Source: Boothiomyces macroporosus (lineage: Eukaryota; Chytridiomycota; Chytridiomycetes; Rhizophydiales; Terramycetaceae). Taken from it: a stretch of 17,697 bases of DNA. The position numbers were made by a program, and so were the translations under genes. A model generated the notes under the pieces. The model did no database searches, was not told where the DNA came from, and saw only the letters and a program-made list of their open reading frames with translations. The stretch is taken from contig JADGKB010000192.1 in NCBI GenBank assembly GCA_027604185.1, forward strand, positions 1 through 17,697. Direction: 5' to 3'. Positions 1 through 6,852 of the stretch are shown in pieces; position 1 is the stretch's first letter; each line of letters opens with the position of its first letter.

Positions 1-104
1 AGTAATACAAACTCAATCAGATTAAAAAGTAATACAAACTCAATCAGATTAAAAAGTAATACAAACTCAATCAGATTAAAAAGTAATACAAACTCAATCA
101 GATT
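1..104. repeat. 27-bp minisatellite at the 3' end of the antiporter gene
   Basis: Three perfect 27-bp units (1-27, 28-54, 55-81) and a 23-bp partial unit (82-104) follow head to tail. Each begins agtaatacaaactcaatcag and ends with a short A run. The innermost unit covers the last codons and TGA stop (94-96) of the minus-strand antiporter gene, so the outer units look like duplications of the coding 3' end into the 3' UTR. The array touches the window edge and may continue. Confidence 0.95.
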
Positions 105-1904
105 TATCTTGAAAATCAACTACCAAATGATCACTAATCTCTCCAAACTGAACTTCATCCATCATCCCCATCTTTTTACAGACACTCCATACAAACGGGC
201 TGGTAATCATGCTAACAGTTGTAATCCCCAGTAATAAAAAGTACACTTCACTGGACAACACGTTTGAGCTACATTAATTTGAAATACCTCTTGGCTTTGG
301 ATGCAAGTACAAATGTAAACTCGCTAATCTGCCCCAAGCCTATTCCCACGAGGAAACTGTTTTTCGTTGTTTGCCGGAATATAAAGTACATTACTAGGAA
401 CACGATAAATACTTTTAAACTTAGTATTAGCACTGTTAGGAATATTAATAGCAGTCCTTCGCTATAGAGGAATGATGGGTAGATGTGCAATCCGATACTT
501 GCAAAAAATAAACTGCTGAAAAAGGTATGGATGGGTAATAGTGATTGCTGTACTTCATGTGATAGTTTTGGATTACTGGCTATAACTACTCCGCAAACAA
601 AACAACTTAGTTCTACAGATTGATGAAACGCTTCTCCCAACTTGATGGTGAATATGCATATTGCAATTGATGAAAGCATAAATAGTGTGTAATTCTTTTT
701 GTTGAGTTGTAAAAGTTTGATTATTGGTGTTTTGAGGATAAAACAAATTGATAGGAATAAAATGAGGAATCCTAATAGCTTCAATATGCTTAAAAGCACA
801 TCTTGATTCTTTTGTAGCACTGGTAGGATGGCGATAAGTAATCCCAGCATGATATCCTGTGCTACCAATATTCCAACTATATTTCTGGCATAGATGCGAT
901 CCATTTCATTTTGCTTTAGAAACGATAATACAATAACAGTACTGCTGAGGAACAAACATTCGCCAATTACAATACTGGGTAAATATCCATTCTTGAAATA
1001 CATTCCGATTAATACTGTTACAGTGATAGTGAACAGCAAGAGCAATAGAGAGCCTACTAGTGCAACCGACCATACTTTTTTCAGTTTCTGTATATTAAAC
1101 TCCAACCCTAAAAAGAACATTATAAAAATGATTCCCAACCCTCTTGACAGAGTTTCCAATTGAATCACATTGAAAATCAAGTCGTTTGAAGATAGAATTA
1201 TCCCGGCTAGCACAAATCCAAAAAAAGTAGGAAGGTTGAGGAAATAACAGAGTAAGCCTACAACAAAACATGTGAATAGGATTGAGCTGAAATCATCCAA
1301 TAGTTTTTCATCTTCATAGAATCCAGTTTGATCTCCAAGTTTGTTTTTCACATACCTATATTACAAGCAATTACCAATCACCATCAGAATTGATTAGCGA
1401 GTCATTCTTTTTAATTAGCGTTTCTATATCCCCCTTTGTTTGTTTCATGAATTCATTCTGATTCAGTTCTTTTTCCAGGTTGTGTGATTTCTCTGACAAA
1501 TCTTCAATCAAGCCACCCAATACATTTTCAGTCTTGTTTTGTCTACTAGTCTGTTTATCCAGTCTATCCTGTTCATTCGCCAGCTTTTCTGTCTTTGCTT
1601 TTATTACCAGTTTCTGAAACTGTTCTATAATCAAAGAAGTTTCTTGTTCCACAAAGTTATCCAAATCATCAATGGTTTTCGATTGCAGAATGCTACTGTA
1701 TATTTCTAGGGTATTTGTAAGCACTTGCGTGAGGTCTTCTATCCGCTCCATCCGATGTTCGAATACCTGTGATTGGTTTGCATTTTTCAATTTCTTTTGG
1801 TTGAGGATATTTATTAATTTCTGTTTCTGCTGGTTGAGTTGATTCAGATTGAAAGAGTTTAAATTCAAGCATAGTATTGTTGAGAGCAAGATGAGAATTC
1901 TCAT
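94..1904 (-). CDS. TMCO3: TMCO3-like monovalent cation/proton antiporter (CPA2 family), three exons
   Basis: Exons are 1904-1375, 1355-288 and 268-94 (590 aa), joined over two 19-nt introns. An N-terminal hydrophobic segment (about 1-15, MRILILLSTILCLNLNS) looks like a signal peptide. Residues about 20-170 are Gln/Lys/Glu-rich and predicted coiled coil. From about residue 200 there is a multi-pass Na+/H+-exchanger domain with FMFFLGLEFN, VETLS-like and GQISEFTFVLASKAK segments that align in order with human TMCO3. Both splices restore the family sequence: the first gives GDWYVKNKLGDQ, the second SKAKSSNVLSSEVY followed by LLLGITTVSMITSPFVW. Coiled coil plus CPA2 exchanger in one chain is the TMCO3 architecture; a role in K+/H+ or Na+/H+ exchange in an internal membrane is inferred from the family. 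The start is the first ATG, giving the signal peptide. The TGA stop lies inside the minisatellite. Confidence 0.93.
269..287 (-). other. 19-nt intron 2 of the antiporter gene
   Basis: Sequence GTATTTCAAATTAATGTAG, phase 2 (AG|C = Ser). TTAAT branch-like site lies four bases from the end. Removal restores the last transmembrane segments; retention ends translation at TAG. Confidence 0.93.
1356..1374 (-). other. 19-nt intron 1 of the antiporter gene
   Basis: Sequence GTAATTGCTTGTAATATAG, phase 2 (TG|G = Trp). Removal joins the coiled-coil exon to the exchanger exon in frame. Retention gives TGG TAA, an immediate stop. Confidence 0.92.
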
Positions 1905-2015
1905 TTTTGGAAAAAGTTAAAAATTTTAAACTTTAGAAATAAGGTTATTAGACTGTATTAACAACAGTGGTGTTAAAATGGATTGTCTCGTGAAGAATAA
2001 AGAAAGATTAAAGCC

Positions 2016-2021
2016 AAAAAA
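2016..2021 (-). terminator. RNA polymerase III T-run terminator of tRNA-Gly
   Basis: Six T on the minus strand directly follow the tRNA discriminator base, as expected for pol III termination. Confidence 0.85.
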
Positions 2022-2092
2022 TGCAACAGCCGGGAATCGAACCCGGGGCGCACGCTTGGAAGGCGAGCATGTTACCTCTACACTACTGTTGC
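2022..2092 (-). tRNA. tRNA-Gly (anticodon UCC)
   Basis: The minus strand folds as a 71-nt cloverleaf. Acceptor GCAACAG pairs with CTGTTGC, the D-stem is GUG/CAU, the anticodon loop CTTCCAA carries TCC (2058-2060), the variable loop has four bases, and the T-arm CCGGG TTCGATT CCCGG is perfect and contains the pol III B box. The discriminator base is A. No CCA is encoded and there is no intron. The second pair of the anticodon stem is a U-U mismatch. It lies between the antiporter promoter and the small LITAF-like gene. Confidence 0.97.
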
Positions 2093-2307
2093 TACAGTAG
2101 CCTTGCCAGAATTGCGGCCAGTTGTTAAAGTTATTTGATAGCTTTTACACTAATGATGCGCGTAAACTGGAGCATTTCATATGGCACGCAATCAAGTTTA
2201 GAAACGATATTGATCAATTAAAACGCTCAATTGTACTTTGTACTACAAAGTGATCATGTGGGGGATTGACACAAAGGTACCAACTGCCAGTGAGTTTTTT
2301 GTACTGG

Positions 2308-2523
2308 ATGGTAAAGCCTCCAGAAACAAAAACAATTCACTGCGAAAAATGCGACAAGGACCAGTTATTTAAAAGAAAGGAAGTCCTACATATAATGGGC
2401 ACAATATTGTGTTGTTTATTTGTATGCTTTCCAACTTTTTCTAGATTGAGAATATCTTACTTTGTGTATGAATGCACTGTTTGTAGAAAGCAAGTAAAAG
2501 CAGAAGATACAAATAAAAAATAG
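2308..2523 (+). CDS. Small LITAF-like zinc-binding membrane protein
   Basis: A 71-aa protein from the first in-frame ATG. It has a CEKC pair near the N-terminus, a hydrophobic stretch (HIMGTILCCLFVCF) and a CTVC pair near the end (ECTVCRKQV). The CxxC - hydrophobic - CxxC order is that of the LITAF domain, which binds one zinc ion and sits as a monotopic anchor on the cytosolic face of endosomal membranes. It lacks the Pro/Gln-rich N-terminus of the three LITAF genes at 10642-12353 and is much diverged from them. The frame stays open upstream to a TGA at 2251-2253 but offers no earlier ATG, so 2308 is the simplest start; a small upstream exon cannot be excluded. An AATAAA (2512-2517) sits inside the coding region just before the TAG stop. 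Confidence 0.68.
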   Translation: MVKPPETKTIHCEKCDKDQLFKRKEVLHIMGTILCCLFVCFPTFSRLRISYFVYECTVCRKQVKAEDTNKK

Positions 2524-2724
2524 CCTTATTTTTAACAATCAACTTAATTATTAATTTGCTTTGTTTAGTAGCTGTGCTTTTAACTTGTAAGCAGCCATTT
2601 TCATTTCCAGCCAATTACTTTTGCAACTGTTATCCAATCAAAGTAACTCTAAGCCAACTATTACCTAACAAAGTAACTATTAGGTACCAATCAAAGAATA
2701 GCATAAGTAAAATATTTTTTACAA
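2524..2724 (+). promoter_or_regulatory. CCAAT-rich region upstream of the Nudix gene
   Basis: No gene is seen here. Three CCAAT boxes (2611-2615, 2634-2638, 2687-2691) occur, and the words ccaatcaaag and caaagtaact are each present twice between 2634 and 2694, suggesting a small duplicated promoter element. No clear TATA box. Confidence 0.45.
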
Positions 2725-3178
2725 ATGCAAAGAGTCAAGGAAATCTCTTACGGCATAGTTTGCTTATTCGAAAACAAAGTTCTATTGATAAAACAAACCA
2801 GCGGGTAATTCAATCTTACTCAGACACCACTGGACACTAACCAAAGGCCATCAGGAAAAAGGAGAAACACCGCTGGAAACAGCAAAACGAGAATTGCTAG
2901 AAGAAACTAATCTAAAAGCTAGTAATAGTAATTAACCAGACATTCTATTGAACGGTAAAATGTTTTCAAACAAGTATCAGTTTCAGAGACGGGAAAAGCT
3001 TGTTGATAAAGAGAACCATTTCTTTGTTGGAGCTGTTAGTGATATTTCTGGGTTTAAGGTTCAAGAAGAGGAAGTGGAAGATTACCAATGGGTACCGATT
3101 GCTGAATCATTGGAGTTGGTAACCTTTGACACGGATAAACAGGTCTTGGTTGAAATTATGAATGAACTGAAAAAATAA
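2725..3178 (+). CDS. NUDT2: NUDT2-like Nudix hydrolase (Ap4A hydrolase type), three exons
   Basis: Exons 2725-2804, 2824-2921 and 2940-3178 encode 138 aa. The first exon starts MQRVKEISYGIVCLFENK with the usual beta strand. The splice creates GHHWTLTKGH, very close to the HHWTPPKGH region of human NUDT2. The Nudix box runs from Gly35: GHQEKGE, then TPLETAK, then RELLEETNL (G35, E41, R49, E50, E53, E54). The metal-binding glutamates are all present, but the Gly normally near the box end is Asn56. The C-terminal DYQWVPIAESLELVTF matches the W-containing segment of Ap4A hydrolases. Predicted role: asymmetric cleavage of diadenosine tetraphosphate or related dinucleotides in the cytosol; substrate is inferred from family resemblance. 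Length is close to the 147 aa of the human enzyme. Confidence 0.88.
2805..2823 (+). other. 19-nt intron 1 of the Nudix gene
   Basis: Sequence GTAATTCAATCTTACTCAG, phase 2. Removal joins the N-terminal strand to HHWTLTKGH. The branch-like site is CTTAC. Retention gives GGG TAA. Confidence 0.92.
2922..2939 (+). other. 18-nt intron 2 of the Nudix gene
   Basis: Sequence GTAATAGTAATTAACCAG, phase 1. Removal gives ETNLKANILLNGK. TTAAC lies three bases from the end. A nested 12-nt GT-AG (2928-2939) would also keep the frame, so the donor is slightly uncertain. Confidence 0.8.
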
Positions 3179-3229
3179 GATTTTGTCTGGTTTCTGTCTT
3201 TCTACACGTTTGTATCTGCCATGTTAATT

Positions 3230-4174
3230 TTACTTGTTTTGTTTATCAGGGACAGAGTAGTCAATTGTATCTTCAAGCAAAATAGGCTTTCTTTCTTCCT
3301 TGATAGCCTTGGTATTCTTGTCTTCTTTTTTAATCACGCTCTTTTGGAGTGAGGAAGATTTCCCACTCGGTGTATCCGACAGTTTAGAATAACTGCTCTT
3401 CTTGATATCAGGTAACTTGCCAAGCACTATTACTACACTAATGATTAGAGGACTGAATTGACGGCAGTATATCGCGATTGTGAGTATCCAGTTTATCCAC
3501 AATGGCGCATTAGGAGTCTGTTGAACAATATACGCGAATGATTCGCATATACCGAGTGGAATTAGTACACACACACGTATTAAAGTCTCTTTTTTCGTTT
3601 TCTTGAACATTCCCGTCGGATCAATATTGTCTATCGAAAACTGCCGCAGTTTCAATAGAATAAATACTAGTAGTAATAATTCAAAGAATATTACATTGAT
3701 AACTATGAGGTTATCCCATAGCTGTCTACTTCCTATCCAACAGCTTGTTGTACCATCTGGGTATTCGAATCTGCATGGATTACGAAATATACGTAATACC
3801 AATCCAATTATTAGTGAGCTATATGTAATTATTCTTAGGAATATCTGTTCTCTTGCTAGTGAAGAGTAGCACACTGCTCTTTGAAAAGTAGACAAGAGTG
3901 ATACCTGATCATTAATGAACCATCCAGCTTCAGCAAAATAAACTACAATATTACATTCAATATGTGGTGTATTTAAATCAAATGATGTAGATAAAAGTAA
4001 CATTGGTGCAAGCAAAACCCATCTGACTAAACTACACGTGAATAATAATTGAAGAGAATAATTTGGCTTTAGTTGATAATAGATTACTCCTGTTACTAGT
4101 AAATCTATAGAGAAGTTTGTTACTTGGGCTTGTGGCCAAGGATTTAGTGTCAGTGTCATGTAGCATGAAGACAT
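3230..4174 (-). CDS. Seven-transmembrane, GPCR-like membrane protein
   Basis: A 314-aa protein with no visible intron. Hydrophobic segments lie at about residues 18-34, 41-63, 73-100, 110-129, 152-176, 197-218 and 226-251, giving a plausible seven-helix bundle. A Cys at the start of helix 3 (Cys74) and Cys134/Cys145 in the helix 4-5 loop could form the extracellular disulfide typical of GPCRs. After helix 7 there is a charged, Ser/Lys-rich tail of about 60 residues, expected in the cytosol. I recognise no family-defining motif (no DRY, no NPxxY), so receptor function is inference from topology. The first ATG is preceded by an in-frame TAA, supporting the start. It converges with the Nudix gene, with 51 bp between the stops. 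Confidence 0.75.
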   Translation of the reverse strand: MSSCYMTLTLNPWPQAQVTNFSIDLLVTGVIYYQLKPNYSLQLLFTCSLVRWVLLAPMLLLSTSFDLNTPHIECNIVVYFAEAGWFINDQVSLLSTFQRAVCYSSLAREQIFLRIITYSSLIIGLVLRIFRNPCRFEYPDGTTSCWIGSRQLWDNLIVINVIFFELLLLVFILLKLRQFSIDNIDPTGMFKKTKKETLIRVCVLIPLGICESFAYIVQQTPNAPLWINWILTIAIYCRQFSPLIISVVIVLGKLPDIKKSSYSKLSDTPSGKSSSLQKSVIKKEDKNTKAIKEERKPILLEDTIDYSVPDKQNK

Positions 4175-4240
4175 TAGAGAGGTGACGTTTTACCAACTAA
4201 TCGATTTTTTTAACAAGTTACAATGAAATCATTTAAGGAC

Positions 4241-4310
4241 TCACATGGGATAATTCCATCCTTTACTCGATTCTCACATGGGATAATTCCATCCTTTACT
4301 TGATTCTCAC
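4241..4310. repeat. 33-bp direct repeat, two copies
   Basis: Two near-identical 33-bp units (4241-4273 and 4274-4306, one C/T difference) plus four bases of a third. Each starts tcacatgggataattccatc. It lies upstream of the 7TM gene, in the 292-bp gap 4175-4466, in which I see no supported gene. Confidence 0.9.
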
Positions 4311-4466
4311 TATTTCTCTTTTGACAGCTACATCTTTTACCAAGATGTTGACTAATGTCATTTACGATTGATATTAAAGACAGTCTAAATATCAAATTAG
4401 ATAACTCTGGCCATTATGAAAAACGCACTTTACATGATAATAGCCAAAATGTAAATACTTTTTATA

Positions 4467-5009
4467 TTATACTTGCTCATCTCCATAATCAGGCATACTT
4501 TCATATTCCGCTTCAATAGGTTTATCCAAGCATCCAGCATGTCCCAAACAAAACAACCCACAAACAGCAAACACATAAATTAAAGTACTGGTAATCCCAC
4601 TCAACCAAAACAACAAAAATGATAAAACAAAGTAAACAGTCCATAACTGCGCTTGACTATACTTTTGTTCCAATATAGTAATCCCATCCGGCTTGCTTGC
4701 AACTAGTTTGAACCCACCAAAAAAGAAGATTCCAGAAACCAACAACCATAAATCGGTAATTAAAAAGTAAGCTACTACTATTACACTAATAAGCAAGTAA
4801 TTGTTTTGAAAGTAAATAACGTTGAATGAAGCTCTGGTTTTAAATGTGTTGAAATCTGATGGTAGTGAGAATCTGTCTTTGGCAAAAAAGTCAGAGAATG
4901 GACGGATGGATGAGAGTCTGGATTTTAGTGATGAAATTGCTTCTGGTTGGATATCGGTTATTGTTGTTGATAGTTTGTTCAGTTGGGAAGATACTTCTGG
5001 TGTAATCAT
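4467..5009 (-). CDS. PRA1-family (prenylated Rab acceptor) membrane protein
   Basis: A 180-aa protein without introns. The signature SIRPFSDFFAKDRFSLP matches the conserved RPW-x-EF-x5-F-x-P region of PRA1/YIP3 proteins, followed by RASFNVIYFQNNY, the equivalent of the R-x-NL-x-YF-x-NY motif. Two hydrophobic hairpins follow (about 69-101 and 118-160, the latter ending LGHAGCLDKP), then a short acidic tail (EAEYESMPDYGDEQV). PRA1 proteins sit in ER/Golgi membranes and bind prenylated Rab GTPases during vesicle traffic. A TATA box (5033-5041) lies just upstream. Its divergent neighbour TRAPPC13 also acts in ER-Golgi trafficking; whether the shared promoter region matters is inference. Confidence 0.9.
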   Translation of the reverse strand: MITPEVSSQLNKLSTTITDIQPEAISSLKSRLSSIRPFSDFFAKDRFSLPSDFNTFKTRASFNVIYFQNNYLLISVIVVAYFLITDLWLLVSGIFFFGGFKLVASKPDGITILEQKYSQAQLWTVYFVLSFLLFWLSGITSTLIYVFAVCGLFCLGHAGCLDKPIEAEYESMPDYGDEQV

Positions 5010-5032
5010 TTGAATTTTTTGTTTTCACAAGC

Positions 5033-5041
5033 TTTTTTATA
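5033..5041 (-). promoter_or_regulatory. TATA box of the PRA1 gene
   Basis: TATAAAAAA on the minus strand, 24-32 nt upstream of the ATG at 5009. Confidence 0.6.
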
Positions 5042-5190
5042 GACGATTTGTCCAATCAAAAGCGAATACGCGACACTTTTGGAGTTTGTTTAGATCGATT
5101 ACAAACAGAAATTCCTTTCCTGGAAACTTGAAGTTTTACTTTTATCATGATTAAACTTTAAGTATAACCTTAATCAGCTACATTAACTAA

Positions 5191-5245
5191 AACCTTAACT
5201 AAAACCTTAATTAAAACCTTAATTAAAACCTTAATTAAAAACCTT
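5191..5245. repeat. 12-bp tandem repeat in the divergent PRA1/TRAPPC13 promoter
   Basis: Four tandem units (aaccttaactaa once, aaccttaattaa three times) and a partial fifth; degenerate copies extend back to about 5166. The 296-bp gap 5010-5305 also holds a CCAAT box (5052-5056) and no gene. Confidence 0.88.
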
Positions 5246-5305
5246 GGATAACTATACCCTTCAATAATTGTTAATCTTAAAGTTTACTTTTTTTCGCGCA
5301 ATCTA

Positions 5306-6444
5306 ATGTCTTCACAGTACAATTTCCTAACACAGTCTGCTATCTCTCAAAGTACTCCGACTATCAAAACCCAGTTTCACAGTAGAATCGTTTCCGCCCT
5401 CAAGCACAGATCTTTTAACCCTCCCTTCATCTTTTGGCAACATCTACCTTGGAGAAACATTTTCTTGTTACCTGTGTGTAAACAATGATTCAGCAATACC
5501 AGTATCAGATGTAGCATTTAAAGCCGAGCTACAAACCACTTCGCAGAGGTTTACTTTGGCGGATACCATTGGCACACCTACCAATTCAACATCGGATTTA
5601 CAAGTGTCTTTGCTACCGAGACAGTCACAAGAGTTTATTTTACATCATGATATCAAGGAAATGGGTATATTATATTAATGCAGGTATCCATATATTAGTT
5701 TGCTCTGTTCATTATACGCCTACACAAGGCGACAGAACCAGGAAATTCTTTCGAAAGTTTTTCAAGTTCCAAGTGTTGAATCCCTTGTCAGTAAAAACCA
5801 GAGTTAATACGCTTGATGATCAAATAGTACTTGAAAATCAAATCCAAAACTTGGGCTCTGTTTCATTGTTTATCGATTCACTAAGGTTTGTAGAGAATGA
5901 TTTGTTTATCAAACAATCTTTTAACACTGAAATCAAAATATTACAGCCACAAGATATCCTGCAGCAAATGTATATTCTTAAACCAAGGCTAGAAGGAGAT
6001 ATTTCGAGTATAGTGTCGCCCAACCTTGGTAGGCTGGATATCCACTGGAAATCTACTCTGTGCGAGCCAGGGCATTTACAGACCAGTCAGTTGGTTCGTA
6101 AAGTACCTATCATCAATCCATTTACAATCAGTGTGCTTGAAATACCCACTGTTAAAATACAAGAACCGTTCAAGCTTCCAATTAGATTAAGAAACAATCT
6201 ATCTGGAGAACGACTCCGATTATCAGTACATGGAACTACAAAGATGCAGAATATACTATTAAGAGGATCAAATGATTTACAAGTGGGTACAGTTGATGCT
6301 GGAGGCTACATTGATTTCGAGTTGCAATTGATTGCTCTTCAGACTGGACTGCAGACCCTGTCTGGGTTGACTGTGAATGAAAAGATTTCAGGAGTGAAAT
6401 TGGAGCTTGATAATTTAGCAACAATAAACGTCTTGTCTTTTTAG
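5306..6444 (+). CDS. TRAPPC13: TRAPPC13 (TRAPP complex subunit 13, DUF974 family), three exons
   Basis: Exons 5306-5316, 5336-5664 and 5684-6444 encode 366 aa (human protein about 417). The first exon is only 11 nt and splices to give MSSHLLSLKVLRLSKPSF, matching the LALKVMRLTKPTLF start of the family. Further matches in order: LLTLPSSFGNIYLGETF, ELQTTSQRF, IHILVCSVHYT, FFRKFFKFQVLNPLSVKT, LDIHWKSTLCEPGHLQTSQL, IPTVKIQEPFKLPI, and the final LQTLSGLTVNEK. The protein is a subunit of the TRAPP III tethering complex, which works with Rab GTPases in ER-Golgi traffic and autophagy. No membrane segments are present. It is convergent with elongin B, with 66 bp between the stop codons. Confidence 0.95.
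5317..5335 (+). other. 19-nt intron 1 of TRAPPC13
   Basis: Sequence GTACAATTTCCTAACACAG, phase 2 (CA|T = His). It carries a full CTAAC branch site four bases before the end. Without the splice the ATG is out of frame with the conserved N-terminus. Confidence 0.9.
5665..5683 (+). other. 19-nt intron 2 of TRAPPC13
   Basis: Sequence GTATATTATATTAATGCAG, phase 1 (G|GT = Gly). Removal gives HHDIKEMGIHILVCSV as in the family. Retention reads into TAA at the branch site. Confidence 0.95.
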
Positions 6445-6510
6445 TATCTTGCACTAAAAACATCTCTACTAGCGCTTTATAAAGTCTTGGTTTAAAAGTA
6501 AATGAAGAGT

Positions 6511-6829
6511 TTATTCATCGTATAGTGGTTCAAATGGCGGCACATTAACAGCCTCAAACCCACCATCTTGCGATTCATCCAAATAAACCATGTACAACAC
6601 ACTATCATTAACCAGCCCCAACTGATCAATAGTACTATTATTCTCACATACGCTGTACCCTAAATTAACAATATTCACCATCCTTGGTAGACAGCAGTAA
6701 CCGAATCTGTTTGGTTTCCTTTTGCTTCTGGAGCATCTGTGCTATCGATTGCTTGAATTTGTAGATTGAATCTGTTGGTTTGGTATTTACAAATATATTT
6801 GTTTTTTGGTGCTTTACTCTAATGTACAT
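6511..6829 (-). CDS. ELOB: Elongin B, ubiquitin-like subunit, two exons
   Basis: Exons 6829-6679 and 6659-6511 encode 99 aa. Exon 1 (MYIRVKHQKTNIFVNTKPTD, then YKFKQSIAQML) matches the [23 protein letters not shown] start of elongin B. After the splice, KDGYSVCENNSTIDQLGLVN and VLYMVYLDES follow the ubiquitin-like core, and the end FEAVNVPPFEPLYDE resembles the C-terminal Pro-containing tail. Elongin B pairs with elongin C in the elongin transcription-elongation complex and in Cullin-2/5 ubiquitin ligases. The start codon is 23 bp from that of the divergent cap methyltransferase, so the two must share a promoter. The TAA stop lies inside an AATAAA. Each exon is too short to stand out alone. 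Confidence 0.88.
6660..6678 (-). other. 19-nt intron of elongin B
   Basis: Sequence GTGAATATTGTTAATTTAG, phase 1 (G|GG = Gly). It has a GTG donor and a TTAAT branch site four bases from the end. Retention meets TAA at the branch site. Confidence 0.92.
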
Positions 6830-6852
6830 TAGATTGAAAAATTGTTTGCAAA

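Noticed and set aside
1..104. CRISPR-like array
   Set aside because: Units are contiguous with no spacers and no cas genes; the DNA is eukaryotic.
2247..2275. 19-nt intron near the start of the small LITAF-like gene (GT at 2258, AG at 2276)
   Set aside because: It would create an ATG across the junction, but donor GTGGGG and lack of a TAAY branch site do not match the other introns; an ATG at 2308 is simpler.
2556..2840. 94-codon plus-strand open frame
   Set aside because: It overlaps Nudix exon 1 in another frame and includes the promoter; no protein-like features.
4210..4395. 61-codon minus-strand open frame upstream of the 7TM gene
   Set aside because: Mostly made of the 33-bp DNA repeat, no recognisable domain, and no convincing splice to the 7TM gene.
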